Source: Brucella oryzae
Lineage (GTDB): Bacteria > Pseudomonadota > Alphaproteobacteria > Rhizobiales > Rhizobiaceae
Length of the DNA: 64,000 nucleotides
Assembly (NCBI GenBank): GCA_012103035.1
Contig: JAAVLL010000002.1
Coordinates: 1,558,501 to 1,622,500, forward strand
Direction of reading: 5' to 3'
Under the pieces are notes generated by a model that was given only the letters and a program-made list of their open reading frames with translations, made no database searches and was not told where the DNA came from. The translations under genes were made by a program, and so were the position numbers. How positions within the stretch are numbered: position 1 is the first letter of the stretch; each line of letters opens with the position of its first letter. Positions 8,797 through 17,915 of the stretch are shown here, in pieces.

Positions 8797-9846
8797 TTAC
8801 TTTTCGATGGTGCGGTTCCAGCGGCTGTTGAGCTGCTGGCGACCTTCATTGACTGCATCCCAATCGAGCGTCTTGGCTGTTTTCATATAACCGTTGAAAG
8901 CGTCGAGCTTGGCCTGTGCATCCGGCGAGCCAGCCTTTGCCTTCTGGTTCGACGGGATGACATTGCCATGGTCGAGTGCCTTGCTCTGCGCATCGGCGGA
9001 AAGCAGATAGTGAGCGAGCTTCTGGCTCAGTTCCGGTTCACTGTTGCCAGCGAGCACGCATTCGGTCACGGCGAGGACGACGGAGCCTTCCTTCGGCTGC
9101 GCATATTCGACCGGAATGCCCTTGTCCTTCAGGTTGTTCACACCGGTTGGCGTCAGCGGGAAGATCGCTGCTTCGCCGGTCTGGACCATTTCCGAAATCT
9201 TGGCCGAAGACGGAATGAACTCCAGAACGTTCTTGCCGATCATGTCGGGGAACTTCTCAAAGCCCGGCTCGAGGTTCTTGTCGTCTCCGCCCTGAATGCG
9301 ATTGAACATCAGGAAGGCGTGGAGGCCGAAAGTCGAGGCGGAAGCCGACTGGAACACGACGGCATTCGCATATTTTTCGTCGGCAAAGTCCATCCACGAG
9401 GTCGGAGCCGCCCAGCCCTTTTCGTCGAAAAGCTTCTTGTTATAGGCAATACCGGTCATGCCCATATCGACGCCGATTGCCATGTCGTCCTTCAGACGCG
9501 CGGCAGGCTGAATATCGGCCAAAACCGGATCGTCGGAAATTTTCTGGCAAAGGCCGGCATTGATCGCGCGAACCATCACGCCATCGTCCAGCAGCATGAC
9601 ATGCATCTGCGGATTGTCTTTCTGCGCGGTTGCCTTGGCGAGAATATCTGCCGAAGTGCCCGGTACGACGACAACCTTGACGTTGTTGGCCTTTTCGAAT
9701 TCCGGCAGAACGTGCTCGGTGTAGGCGCGCTCCATATTGCCGCCATTCATGCCGATATAGAGCGTCCTGGTTTCAGCCGATGCGCCCGATACAAAAGCTG
9801 CCGACAGGCCGAGCGCCAATAGCGCGGTTTTCGTGATGTATTTCAT
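8797..9846 (-). CDS. Periplasmic binding protein of a spermidine/putrescine-type (PotD-like) importer
   Basis: From the ATG at 9846 the protein is 349 aa. It starts with a clear Sec signal peptide (MKYITKTALLALGLSAAFVS..., cleaved after ASA), then a type II binding fold of the SBP_bac family: TLYIGMNGGNMERAYTEHV, DVMLLDDGVM-like segment and GVDMGMTGIAYN. It is the last gene of the operon whose first genes are PotA-, PotB- and PotC-like, an unusual position for the binding protein. The coding frame is open upstream into the amino-acid-oxidase gene with no stop between (see findings). The ligand is unknown; the neighbouring oxidase suggests an amine or N-substituted amino acid. Confidence 0.85.
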   Translation of the reverse strand: MKYITKTALLALGLSAAFVSGASAETRTLYIGMNGGNMERAYTEHVLPEFEKANNVKVVVVPGTSADILAKATAQKDNPQMHVMLLDDGVMVRAINAGLCQKISDDPVLADIQPAARLKDDMAIGVDMGMTGIAYNKKLFDEKGWAAPTSWMDFADEKYANAVVFQSASASTFGLHAFLMFNRIQGGDDKNLEPGFEKFPDMIGKNVLEFIPSSAKISEMVQTGEAAIFPLTPTGVNNLKDKGIPVEYAQPKEGSVVLAVTECVLAGNSEPELSQKLAHYLLSADAQSKALDHGNVIPSNQKAKAGSPDAQAKLDAFNGYMKTAKTLDWDAVNEGRQQLNSRWNRTIEK

Positions 9847-9847
9847 G

Positions 9848-10976
9848 CTACTCCCTTTGTGGTTTGAGTTCATATCGAACCGGTCGATGCGGAAGGTGTC
9901 GATCGGCGTTTCCGTCTCGCCGCGCACGGCGAGATCGCAAAGAATGGCGCCCACAGCCGGACCGGTCTGGAAACCGGCGCCGCAAAAGCCGAAGGCGTGA
10001 AAGAGGTTCTGGACCCGGCTGCTTGGTCCGATCACGGATTATCGTCCGGCATTTCAGATTCAGTGCCGGACCAGAAACGGATAACCTGGGCATTTTTCAG
10101 ATGCGGGAAAAGTTCGATTGCGCGCAGCATCACGGAGGAGGCCGCATTGACCGAAGGCCGTGAAAATCCGGGTTCTCGCGGCGTGCCGCGCCCGCCGCCC
10201 ATGACATAATTGCCGCGCGTGACCTGACGCCCGTAAAACCGCCGCCCTCCTCGCCGAGGCTCATCGGCAGGCGAAGCGGCATCGGCTCGGTAACAACCAT
10301 CGTCGGATAAATCCGCGTCAAGGGAACCGGCTCACCGAACGAGGCTGCAAACTGATCCGACCATGCACCGGCGCAATTGAACAGGAGGCGCGCGCGGATT
10401 TCGATGCCGTTTCCCGCCAGAACGGCAAACCCGTCGCCGGTTTCACGCGTTTCGATAACCGGTGTGTTTTCCAGCACCGTGGCTCCGGCAGCACGTGCCG
10501 CACGGGCAAAGGCAGGCGCAACCAGACGCGGATTGGCATGGCCGTCTTCGGCACAAAGCGAAGCACCTGCGACATCGCCCGGAAGCCATGGGAAACGTTC
10601 GCGCACGGCATTGCCGCCGATCAGCTCGACATCGAGCCCGAGCGGTTTGACTTTTCTGCATAGGCTTCAAGCTTGGCGAAATGGGCTTCCGTCCGGGCGA
10701 GCTTCAGATGACCGCTGCGGATATATTCGCCATCGATACCGATCAGTTCCGGCAGACGCGCCCATAATTCATGCGAACGCTGTGCAAGCGGCAGCTGTTC
10801 CGGTGCGCGACCCTGTCTACGAACGCCGCCATAATTGACCCCGCTTGCCTGCGCGCCGCAAAGCCCTTGTCGAGCAGGATGACCGACAGACCGGCCTGCC
10901 GCATGAAAAGCGCCGCCGAACCGCCAACAATCCCGCCGCCAATAATCACCGCATCCGCCTGAAGACGCCTTGTCAT
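9848..10976 (-). CDS. FAD-dependent D-amino-acid-oxidase-type subunit (HcnC/hydroxyproline-dehydrogenase beta-like; four frameshifts)
   Basis: The reconstruction is about 375 aa. It starts MTRRLQADAVIIGGGIVGGS with the GxGxxG FAD motif, continues ASGVNYGGVRRQGR and GNGIEIRARLLFNCAG, and ends with the family C-motif GPSSRVQNLFHAFGFCGAGF (GF-GH-like region contacting FAD). Frameshifts lie near 10838, 10656, 10228 and 10035; at 10656 one extra A and at 10228 one extra G restore conserved sequence. With the neighbouring 2Fe-2S and FAD/NAD genes it forms the three-part layout known for HcnABC, opine oxidases and D-hydroxyproline dehydrogenases, in which this subunit oxidises the C-N bond. The 3' end is placed at the TAG at 9848, which needs one more missing base; without it the frame runs into the next gene. 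Confidence 0.8.
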
Positions 10977-12367
10977 GACGAAGCGCCCTCCCTCGCCGGA
11001 GCGCCAAAGCCAAGCGGGATCGGCTTGACGGGTGCCTGGGCGCGAATGCGCCCCGCTTCGGCAGGTGTCTTGTCCTGCATCGACGCCAGAATTTCTGCCG
11101 CGGCAGCGCTACACATACGCCCCTGACAGCGCCCCATGCCGACGCGGGTAAGCGCCTTGAGCCGGTTGATCTCGCGCACGTCACCGTTACTGATGGCCGC
11201 CAGCGCGTCGCGCACCGCAATTTCTTCGCAACGGCAAAGCGGCACATCGCCAGCAATCGCGTCGAACCAGTCGCGCGGGAACGGGAAAGCTTTTTCGACG
11301 ATCAGGCGCTCGCGATAGATATGATCGAGCTTCGCAAGAAGCACGCGTTCCTTGCCTTCGTCAAACGGCAGGCCCCTGTCGCGCAGCAGGGCAATCGCGG
11401 CCAGTTTCCCGCGAATTTCGGCAGCATCCGCACCGGCAATGCCCGCGCCGTCACCCGCTACATAGACACCGATGCGGCTCGTGCGGCCAAGCCTGTCTGC
11501 TGCAGGAAGCCATGCGCGGTCGCGCTCTTCAAAGCGGAATTCGCAACCGGCGAGATCGGCAAGCTGGGTTTCAGGACGCAGCGCAAAACCATAAGCCAGC
11601 GCATCGCACTGAGCCTCGCGAACACGTTTGCCGGTACGATAGCGAATGGCTTCGACATGGCCGTCGCCCAGAACTTCTTCGGGACGCACATTATAATGGA
11701 TCGGCACGCCGCCAAGTTTGAGACGCAGGCCGTAATAAGCGCCGAGCGCCACGATACGCGGCGCATAAAGCGCCAGATGCACCAGATGAAATTTCGACGT
11801 GAAAGGCGCCGTGTCCAGAACAGCTGCGACCTTGGCGCCTGCATGATGATACTGCCAGGCCACCAGATAGAGCAGCGGGCCCGAACCCATGAACACCACG
11901 CGCTCGCCGACCGTGCAGCCTTGCGCCTTCAATGCCGTCTGCGACGCGCCGAGCGTATAAACGCCGGGCTTGGTCCAGCCTTTGAACGGCAGAACCCGAT
12001 CGGTAGCACCGGTCGCCAAAATGAGATGGCTATATGGCAACTGGCTATGCGCGCCCTTGCTCAGGAGATCGAGACGATCACCATCATTCCGGGTGATATT
12101 CCAGACCAGCGTTTCCGGACGGTAATCGATTGCGCCGCGCAACGCGTCAAAAGTCTTGTGAAGCGCTTCGGCCTTATGCGCCTCCGAACCATAACGCGCT
12201 TTATAGCTGCGGCCATCATCGAAAGGCGGGCGGCGATAAATCTGGCCACCTGAACGAAAGCCTTCATCGAGAACAATGGGCTTCAGACCCGCCTTGACCA
12301 GCGTTTCGGCAGCGCGAATGCCAGCGGGACCAGCGCCGACGATAACCGGATTGAGCAACGCGCTCAT
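10973..12367 (-). CDS. FAD/NAD(P)-dependent oxidoreductase with C-terminal BFD-like 2Fe-2S domain (HcnB/OoxA-like)
   Basis: Intact, 464 aa from the ATG at 12367. The N-terminus NPVIVGAGPAGIRAAETL carries the first dinucleotide motif. LILATGATDRVLPF (near residue 115) is the pyridine-disulfide-type ATG motif, and VYVAGDGAGIAGADAA (near residue 300) closes the FAD site. The C-terminal region PLCRCEEI...MGRCQGRMC has four cysteines typical of BFD/Fer2_BFD domains. This matches the HcnB / opine oxidase A / hydroxyproline dehydrogenase alpha family. Its stop overlaps the start of the amino-acid-oxidase subunit by 4 bp, and its start overlaps the ferredoxin-like gene's TGA (ATGA), so the three subunits are translationally coupled. 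Confidence 0.88.
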   Translation of the reverse strand: MSALLNPVIVGAGPAGIRAAETLVKAGLKPIVLDEGFRSGGQIYRRPPFDDGRSYKARYGSEAHKAEALHKTFDALRGAIDYRPETLVWNITRNDGDRLDLLSKGAHSQLPYSHLILATGATDRVLPFKGWTKPGVYTLGASQTALKAQGCTVGERVVFMGSGPLLYLVAWQYHHAGAKVAAVLDTAPFTSKFHLVHLALYAPRIVALGAYYGLRLKLGGVPIHYNVRPEEVLGDGHVEAIRYRTGKRVREAQCDALAYGFALRPETQLADLAGCEFRFEERDRAWLPAADRLGRTSRIGVYVAGDGAGIAGADAAEIRGKLAAIALLRDRGLPFDEGKERVLLAKLDHIYRERLIVEKAFPFPRDWFDAIAGDVPLCRCEEIAVRDALAAISNGDVREINRLKALTRVGMGRCQGRMCSAAAAEILASMQDKTPAEAGRIRAQAPVKPIPLGFGAPAREGASS

Positions 12368-12672
12368 CGTGCCGGCTCCGTCACAAATGCCATGCCGTCT
12401 TCCAGAAGCGTGGTGCAGGCGCGAAGCTTGTGGCCCTCGAGCGTCATGACATGACAATCCTGACACGCGCCGATCAGGCAGAAGCCCGCACGCGGCTCGC
12501 CGGTGAATTCGGTATGACGCAGCTTTCCCTGCACCGAGAGAATGGCGGTCAACACGGTATCGCCACGGCGCCCCTCGAAGGGCACGCCGTCAAGCGAAGC
12601 TGATCGGCTGCTCAGTCAGCCGATATCGTCTGCGGAACTGAGCCGCCGAAGGGAGGAAACCGGAATTGTCAT
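12364..12672 (-). CDS. Small 2Fe-2S ferredoxin-like subunit (HcnA-like; disrupted reading frame)
   Basis: The reconstruction is about 102 aa, normal for this family. The core GEPRAGFCLIGACQDCHVM contains three of the plant-ferredoxin-type cysteines and the fourth is in LRACTTLLEDGM. It starts MTIPVSSLRRLSSADDIG at 12672; the frame meets a TGA at about 12618, and two small indels (the first probably a lost G: DIG-LTEQPISF) would link it to LDGVPFEGRRGDT. This subunit passes electrons from the flavin subunits. It sits between potC-like and the FAD/NAD subunit on the same strand. Confidence 0.78.
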
Positions 12673-12683
12673 GGTCTGCCTGC

Positions 12684-13489
12684 TCAGCCCTTGCCCACCA
12701 GTAGCCGGTCGAGACCGAACATGCGGTCGATGATAATCATGGTCACAGTGGCAACGAGGATCATCAGGGCCGAAACCGCCGCCATCATCGGGTCGATGGA
12801 TTCGCTGGCATACATATACATGCGCACCGGCAGGGTGACCGTGGACGGCGAGGTGACGAAGATCGACATGGTGAGTTCGTCGAACGAATTGATGAAGGCA
12901 AGCAGCCAGCCGCCCGACAGCCCCGGTAAAAGCAATGGCAGGGTGATGCGGCGGAACACGGTCCATTCACCCGCCCCCAGCGTGCGTGCCGCGTTTTCCG
13001 CATTGCGATCCATGCTGCCGAGCGAGGCGAGGATAAGGCGCAGCGCATAGGGCGTGACGACAATCGAATGTGCAGCCACCAGCCAGACGAAGGAGCCGGT
13101 AAAGCCCATCAGCGAGAACAGGCGCAGGAACGCGACGCCCAGAACCAGATGCGGAATGATGAGCGGCGACAGGAAAAGCGCGTTCAGCGCATCGCGGCCA
13201 CGGAAATTATACTGCGCGATCGCCAGTCCCGAAGGCACGGCCAGAAGCGTGGAAATCGTTGCCGAGAAGAAGGCAAGCTGCACGCTGTTATAGAACGAGG
13301 TCATGAAATCGTTGTGCGCGAACACGGCCTCGAACCAGCGCAGCGACAGGCCCGCATTTGGGCCGCTCCACGGCATGGTCAAGGTGTTTTCCGGCGTGAA
13401 AGCCACCAGACACACCACAACCATCGGCGCCAGCATGAAGATGACGATCAGCGTATGAAAGAAAGGGCGAAAGGACCGTTCTTTGTCAT
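12684..13489 (-). CDS. Spermidine/putrescine-type ABC permease (PotC-like; 5' frameshift)
   Basis: About 268 aa with six hydrophobic segments and the BPD_transp_1 coupling motif NAENAARTLGAGEWTVFRR (EAA loop, residues about 160-180). SPLIIPHLVLGVAFL and the C-terminal region fit PotC/YdcV-type permeases. I start it at the ATG at 13489, six bases after the PotB-like stop; one missing base at about 13473 joins MTKNGP to FRPFFHTLIVIFM. The continuous frame read from 13544 includes antisense-frame codons of the upstream gene and is not the real start. Confidence 0.85.
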
Positions 13490-13494
13490 GGCGG

Positions 13495-14384
13495 TTATCC
13501 CAGCTTCTTTCTCGCCTGCCCTTCGAGCATGCGATTATAGGCAATCATGATAATGAGATTGGCGACCAGAACGATGATGGCGATGGCAGCACCCAGCGGC
13601 CAGTTCAGCTCGATCAGAATTCGTCATAAACGACGGTTGCCGCCATCTTGAGACGGCGTCCGCCAAGCAGGCCCGGAATGGCAAAGGAGCTGGCTGAAAG
13701 CGCAAACACGATGAGACTACCCGACAGGATGCCAAGGACTGCCTGCGGAAACACCACGCGGCGAAGCGCGGTCAGGCGTGAAGCACCAAGCGTCAGCGCT
13801 GCGGCTTCCACCGACGGATCAAGCTTCTGCAGCACGGTCCAGACCGGGATCACCATGAATGGCAGCATGATATGCACAAGGCCGATGACGATGGCCGTCT
13901 CGCTGTAAAGGATTTGCGTCGTCGGCAGGCCGACCATGTCGAGCACGCTGTTTACCAGGCCATTGCGGCCGAGCAACATGCTCCAGCCGAATGTGCGCAC
14001 TACGACCGAAACCAGAAGCGGGCCGATGATGACCAGAAGGAAGATCGAGCGCCAGGGCTTGCGCATGTTGGACAGAATATAGGCTTCCGGTACACCGATC
14101 AGTACGGTGATGACGGTTGTGATCAATGCCAGTTTGAGCGTGCGCCAGAAGATCGAAAGATAATAAGGATCTTTGAGAACCTGCGCATAATTGGCAAGCG
14201 AATAGACGTTCTCGATGCCCTTGTCATAGCTGTAGCTGTTGAAGGAAAGCAGCACGGTAAGGCCGAGCGGCAGCAGCACCAGCGCGAAGAACAGAAGCGT
14301 CGACGGTCCGACCAGAAAGAGCGGTGTCAGATCGCGCCTTTGCTTTGGTGCGGCGGATGTATCCTGTGCGGTGACGGCCGACAT
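13495..14384 (-). CDS. Spermidine/putrescine-type ABC permease (PotB-like; 3' frameshift)
   Basis: The reconstruction is about 296 aa from the ATG at 14384 (MSAVTAQDTSAAPKQ). Six transmembrane stretches are visible, with the EAA loop VEAAALTLGASRLTALRRV near residue 205. The frame is lost near 13614; one extra C joins VVYDEF to LIELNWPLGAAIAIIVL and the protein ends MLEGQARKKLG. The C-terminal part supplies the last membrane helix, so the function depends on this being a sequence error. Partner of the PotC-like permease. Confidence 0.86.
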
Positions 14385-14386
14385 GC

Positions 14387-15430
14387 TCAGTTCACCCCTG
14401 CGGTGAGGATGCGGCAATCTTCATGGTTCCAGCTGAGGCCGACCGAGGTGCCTTCCGACGGCGGCGGGTTACCGAGATTGGGGAGCGCCACCGAAAGCTG
14501 GCCTGCTGGCGTCGCCACGCCGAGCAGCCACTGCGCGCCCATGAAGTAGCGCGTCGTCACTTCACCGGCGATATGCCCCTCGCTCGCTGCAACGAGCTGT
14601 ACCTTTTCAGGGCGGATGAAGACGGAAAGCTCGCCGGAAACTTTTGCCATTTGCAGGGAAGCGGATCGCGGTTTCGGCCAGCGCGATCATATCGCCTTCA
14701 GCGCGCGCTTTCAGGAAGTTCGACTTGCCGACAAAGTTGGAAATGAAGTGGTTATGCGGATGCTCATAGAGCTTGTAGGGGCATCGACCTGCGTGATGAC
14801 GCCCCTTTCCATGACCACGATGCGGTCGCTGATCGACAACGCTTCGGCCTGGTCATGCGTCACCATGATGGTGGTGATGCCGACCGTGCGCTGGATGCGG
14901 CGCAGCTCGAACTGCATTTCTTCACGCAATTGCGCATCGAGATTGGAGAGCGGCTCATCAAGCAGCAGAACCGGCGGATTGATGACCAGCGCACGCGCAA
15001 TGGCCACACGCTGGCGCTGACCGCCCGACATCTCACGCGGATAACGATCCGCAAGAGCGCCAAGATGCACCAGTTCCAGCACGTCGCGAACGCGCTTTTC
15101 GCGCTCTGCCTTGGGAACCCTGCGCATTTCGAGGCCGAAGCTCACATTCTGCGCAACCGTCATATGCGGGAAGAGTGCATAGCTCTGGAAGACGACGCCC
15201 AGTTCCCGCCTGGCTGGCGCAAGGCGCGTGATGTCGCGTCCATCGAGCGTGATCGTGCCTGCCGTGGGCGGCACCAGCCCGGCGATCATCTGCAAGGTTG
15301 TGGTCTTGCCGCAGCCGGAAGGGCCGAGAAGCGAAATGAACTCGCCCTTTTCAATCGTCAGATTGAAATTGTCGACAGCCGCGAACTTGCCGTAGTGGCG
15401 GGAAATTCCGGAAAGGGTCAAAAAGCTCAT
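14387..15430 (-). CDS. ABC transporter ATPase of the Pot-type importer (PotA-like; two frameshifts)
   Basis: The reconstruction is about 348 aa from the ATG at 15430 (MSFLTLSGISRHYG). Walker A GPSGCGKTT is at about residues 37-45, the signature MSGGQRQRVA near residue 137, Walker B VLLLDEPLSNLD follows, and the H-loop is MVTHDQAEALSIS. The C-terminal TOBE domain is seen in the segment FIRPEKVQLV. Frameshifts at about 14775 (one C restores VDAPYKLYEHPHN) and 14645 separate the ATPase from the TOBE part. First gene of the seven-gene minus-strand operon; its stop lies 3 bp before the PotB-like start. Confidence 0.88.
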
Positions 15431-15794
15431 TGCATCTCCCTCTCGGCATGACTTCCGCAAAATTGTGCGGGGAGCGGAAGCGCCGTGATATTGTCTCACG
15501 TCGCCTCTTCGATAGGACTGGCTGGCGGGAGCGGCTTGATCGCGCCTTGAAGCGCCGATCCGACTTGTCCGTTTGAACGCATGATTATCCAGCCGCTTAC
15601 GCAGCCGCAGCGTTCCCCTTGATTACAAGCAAAGCCGCCGATCCGCGTGCGGGCACTTTTCCAATGCCTTGCCGGACCTTCCCATTGGCGACGGTTTTAG
15701 ATGGCGGAAAAATCCGTATGAATGCAAATTATAATTTTCAAATCCGGAAGAAATTATATATTTCTTTCAAAATGCAGAATTTGGAAGCAATTTT
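15431..15794. promoter_or_regulatory. Divergent promoter region between the Pot/oxidase operon and the IclR gene
   Basis: This 364-bp gap holds no gene. It becomes AT-rich towards the IclR gene and contains an inverted repeat GAAAT-N5-ATTTC at 15750-15764, about 30 bp before the IclR start, a plausible operator. It probably carries promoters for both directions. Confidence 0.6.
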
Positions 15795-16624
15795 ATGGAT
15801 GATATATCTGAGAATCCGAAATCCGGCGCCGCGCTTAACTCAAGTCTGGTGAAGGCGATCCATATTTTGAAAGGTCTGGCCGCCAACAGGGATGACGGCG
15901 TGCGGCTCATCGATCTGGCGCGCGACCTCGAACTCAGCCAGCCATCGGCGCATCGCTTGCTCAAAACGCTGATTGCGGAAAACCTCGTCGAGCAGCTTCC
16001 CGACAAGAAAGCCTATCGCCTGTCGCTCGAGTTTTTGCGATGGCCGCGCAGGCGCGCCAGCGCGACGGCATATTGAGCATTGCGCGTCCGTCGCTGCTGC
16101 GGCTTTCGACCACTTTCAATGATACGGTCTTCCTGCTGGTGCGCAGCAATTTCGATGCGGTCTGCCTCGACCGCGTGGAAGGACCGTTTCCGATCCGCTC
16201 CTTTACCGGCGATATTGGCGGCAAGGTGCCGCTCGGCATCGGTCAGGGCAGTCTCGCCATCCTCGCCTTCCTGCCGGAGGAAGAGCGCGAGGCGATCATC
16301 CGGTTCAACATGCCTCGCATTCTGGACAAGTCCGCCGTCGACGAGGTTGACCTGCGCATCATGATCGAGGGAGTGCGCAACACAGGCGCTGCGACCTTCA
16401 ACTTCAACATGATCGATGGCATGGCTGGTCTTGGCGTGCCGATCTTGAACCGCGACGGCGAGGCCGTGGCTGCGCTCAGCATCGGCACGCTGGCCGCGCG
16501 CCTGACCGAAAAGCGCCAGGAGACGGTGACGGAACTTCTGCGCAAGGAAGCGGCGATCATCTCGCAAAAGCTCAATCCATTCGACCCGACGCTGCGGCAC
16601 CCCAATCAGGCTTTGTTGAAATAA
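15795..16624 (+). CDS. IclR family transcriptional regulator (one frameshift)
   Basis: The reconstruction is about 276 aa, normal for IclR. The N-terminal winged helix includes NSSLVKAIHILKGLAANRDDG and DLARDLELSQPSAHRLLKTL (recognition helix, residues about 40-60). The C-terminal effector domain includes FLLVRSNFDAVCLDRVEG and GIGQGSLAILAFLP. The frame breaks at 16032-16036, where one extra T gives LEFFAMAAQARQRDG. It is divergent from the Pot-type importer/oxidase operon and is the likely regulator of it, possibly with the imported substrate as effector. Confidence 0.87.
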
Positions 16625-16808
16625 ACGAAAGCTTTAGCATTGTTGCGCGCAACAGAGTTGCTTTGTCCACAGCGGACAAAAGTTTGGCAATTGACTCACA
16701 CACGCCGTCAGCGTTTGATCTCTATCAGGTGTGGGGTTCTGTGGGCGGAGGCAAATTATCCAAAGCAGAAAATCCATCTCTATAACGCTACAGTATTGGA
16801 GTTCTGTT

Positions 16809-17913
16809 GTGATCAAATCCACCAGACGGGGAATAATCCACCTGGCCTTTGCCCTTGCCGCATCGACGGCGATGGGCACCTTCGCCACCACGGCGGCACA
16901 GGCTCAGGACAAGATCCTGCTCATCATCAATGGCGCGCTCGGCGACAAGTCGTTCTTCGACAGCGCCGCCAAGGGCATGAAGATGATCAAGGACAAGTAT
17001 GGCGACGACGTCGAGACCAAGATTCTCGAAATCGGCGACGATCCGACCAAATGGGAGCCGGTGTTCCTCGATGCGTCCGAGCAGGACTGGGACCTCATCA
17101 TCGGCGGCACCTACCAGATGGCGGAAACCGTCGGCTCGGTCGCCCAGCAATATCCGGACAAGAAATACATTCTCTATGATGCGAGCGTGCCTTATGAAGA
17201 AGGCGGCTACGACAATGTCTACTCCATCCAGTACAAGCAGAACGAAGGTTCCTATCTCGGCGGCATGCTGGCGGCGTCGCTGCTGAAGGAAGGCAAGCTC
17301 GGCGATACGGGCAGAATCTCGGCTTCCTCGGCGGCATGGACATTCCCGTCATCAACGACTTCCTCGTCGGCTATATCGCCGGTGCGCAGGCAGTTCAGCC
17401 TGATGTGAAGATCGCCATTTCCTATGCCGGGTCCTTCATGGATGCCGCAAAGGGCAAGGAACTCGGCCTCGCGCAGTATCGTTCCGGCGTTTCGCTTGGC
17501 TTCGTCGTCGCCTCGCAGACCGGCCTCGGCCAGCTTTCCGCTGCCAAGGAAACCGGCAAATATGTGCTCGGCGTCGATTCCGATCAGGAAGCGATCTTCA
17601 AGGACAGCGATCCGGCCATTGCCAAGCGGTTGTCAGCTCCGTTCTGAAGAATGTCGATGTCAGCCTTCTGCAGGCCTATGAGCGCTTCAAGGCAGGCGAC
17701 CTGCCGTTCGGCAAGGCGGAAGCACTCGGCCTCAAGGAAGGCGCTGTCGGCATCGTGGAAGATGGCAACATGGCAACCATGGCCACGCAGGAAATGAAAG
17801 ACGCCATCAACAAGGCTTCCGACGAGATTTCCGAAGGCAAGATCACGGTTCCGACCGCATTCGGCATGAGCACCGAGGATCTCAACGCGATCCGCAATAA
17901 GGTTCGTCCCTGA
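16809..17913 (+). CDS. BMP family (PnrA-like) substrate-binding protein, probably nucleoside-binding (two frameshifts)
   Basis: The reconstruction is about 367 aa. I start it at the GTG at 16809, with GGAG 8 bases upstream, giving a signal peptide (VIKSTRRGIIHLAFALAAST...) cleaved after AQA. Family signatures are DKILLIINGALGDKSFFDSA, the segment LIIGGTYQMAETV, and GSYLGGMLAASLLK, as in BMP/PnrA purine-nucleoside receptors. The frame is lost near 17313 (restored as GFLGGMDIPVI) and near 17628 (restored as AVVSSVLKN). It leads a plus-strand run with an ATPase, two permeases and nucleoside-degrading enzymes, which supports nucleosides as ligand. No lipobox cysteine is seen. Confidence 0.85.
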
Positions 17914-17915
17914 TC

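Noticed and set aside
11321-12253. Long plus-strand open frame (310 codons) opposite the HcnB-like gene
   Set aside because: Antisense shadow of an intact FAD/NAD oxidoreductase with clear motifs; no motif of its own.
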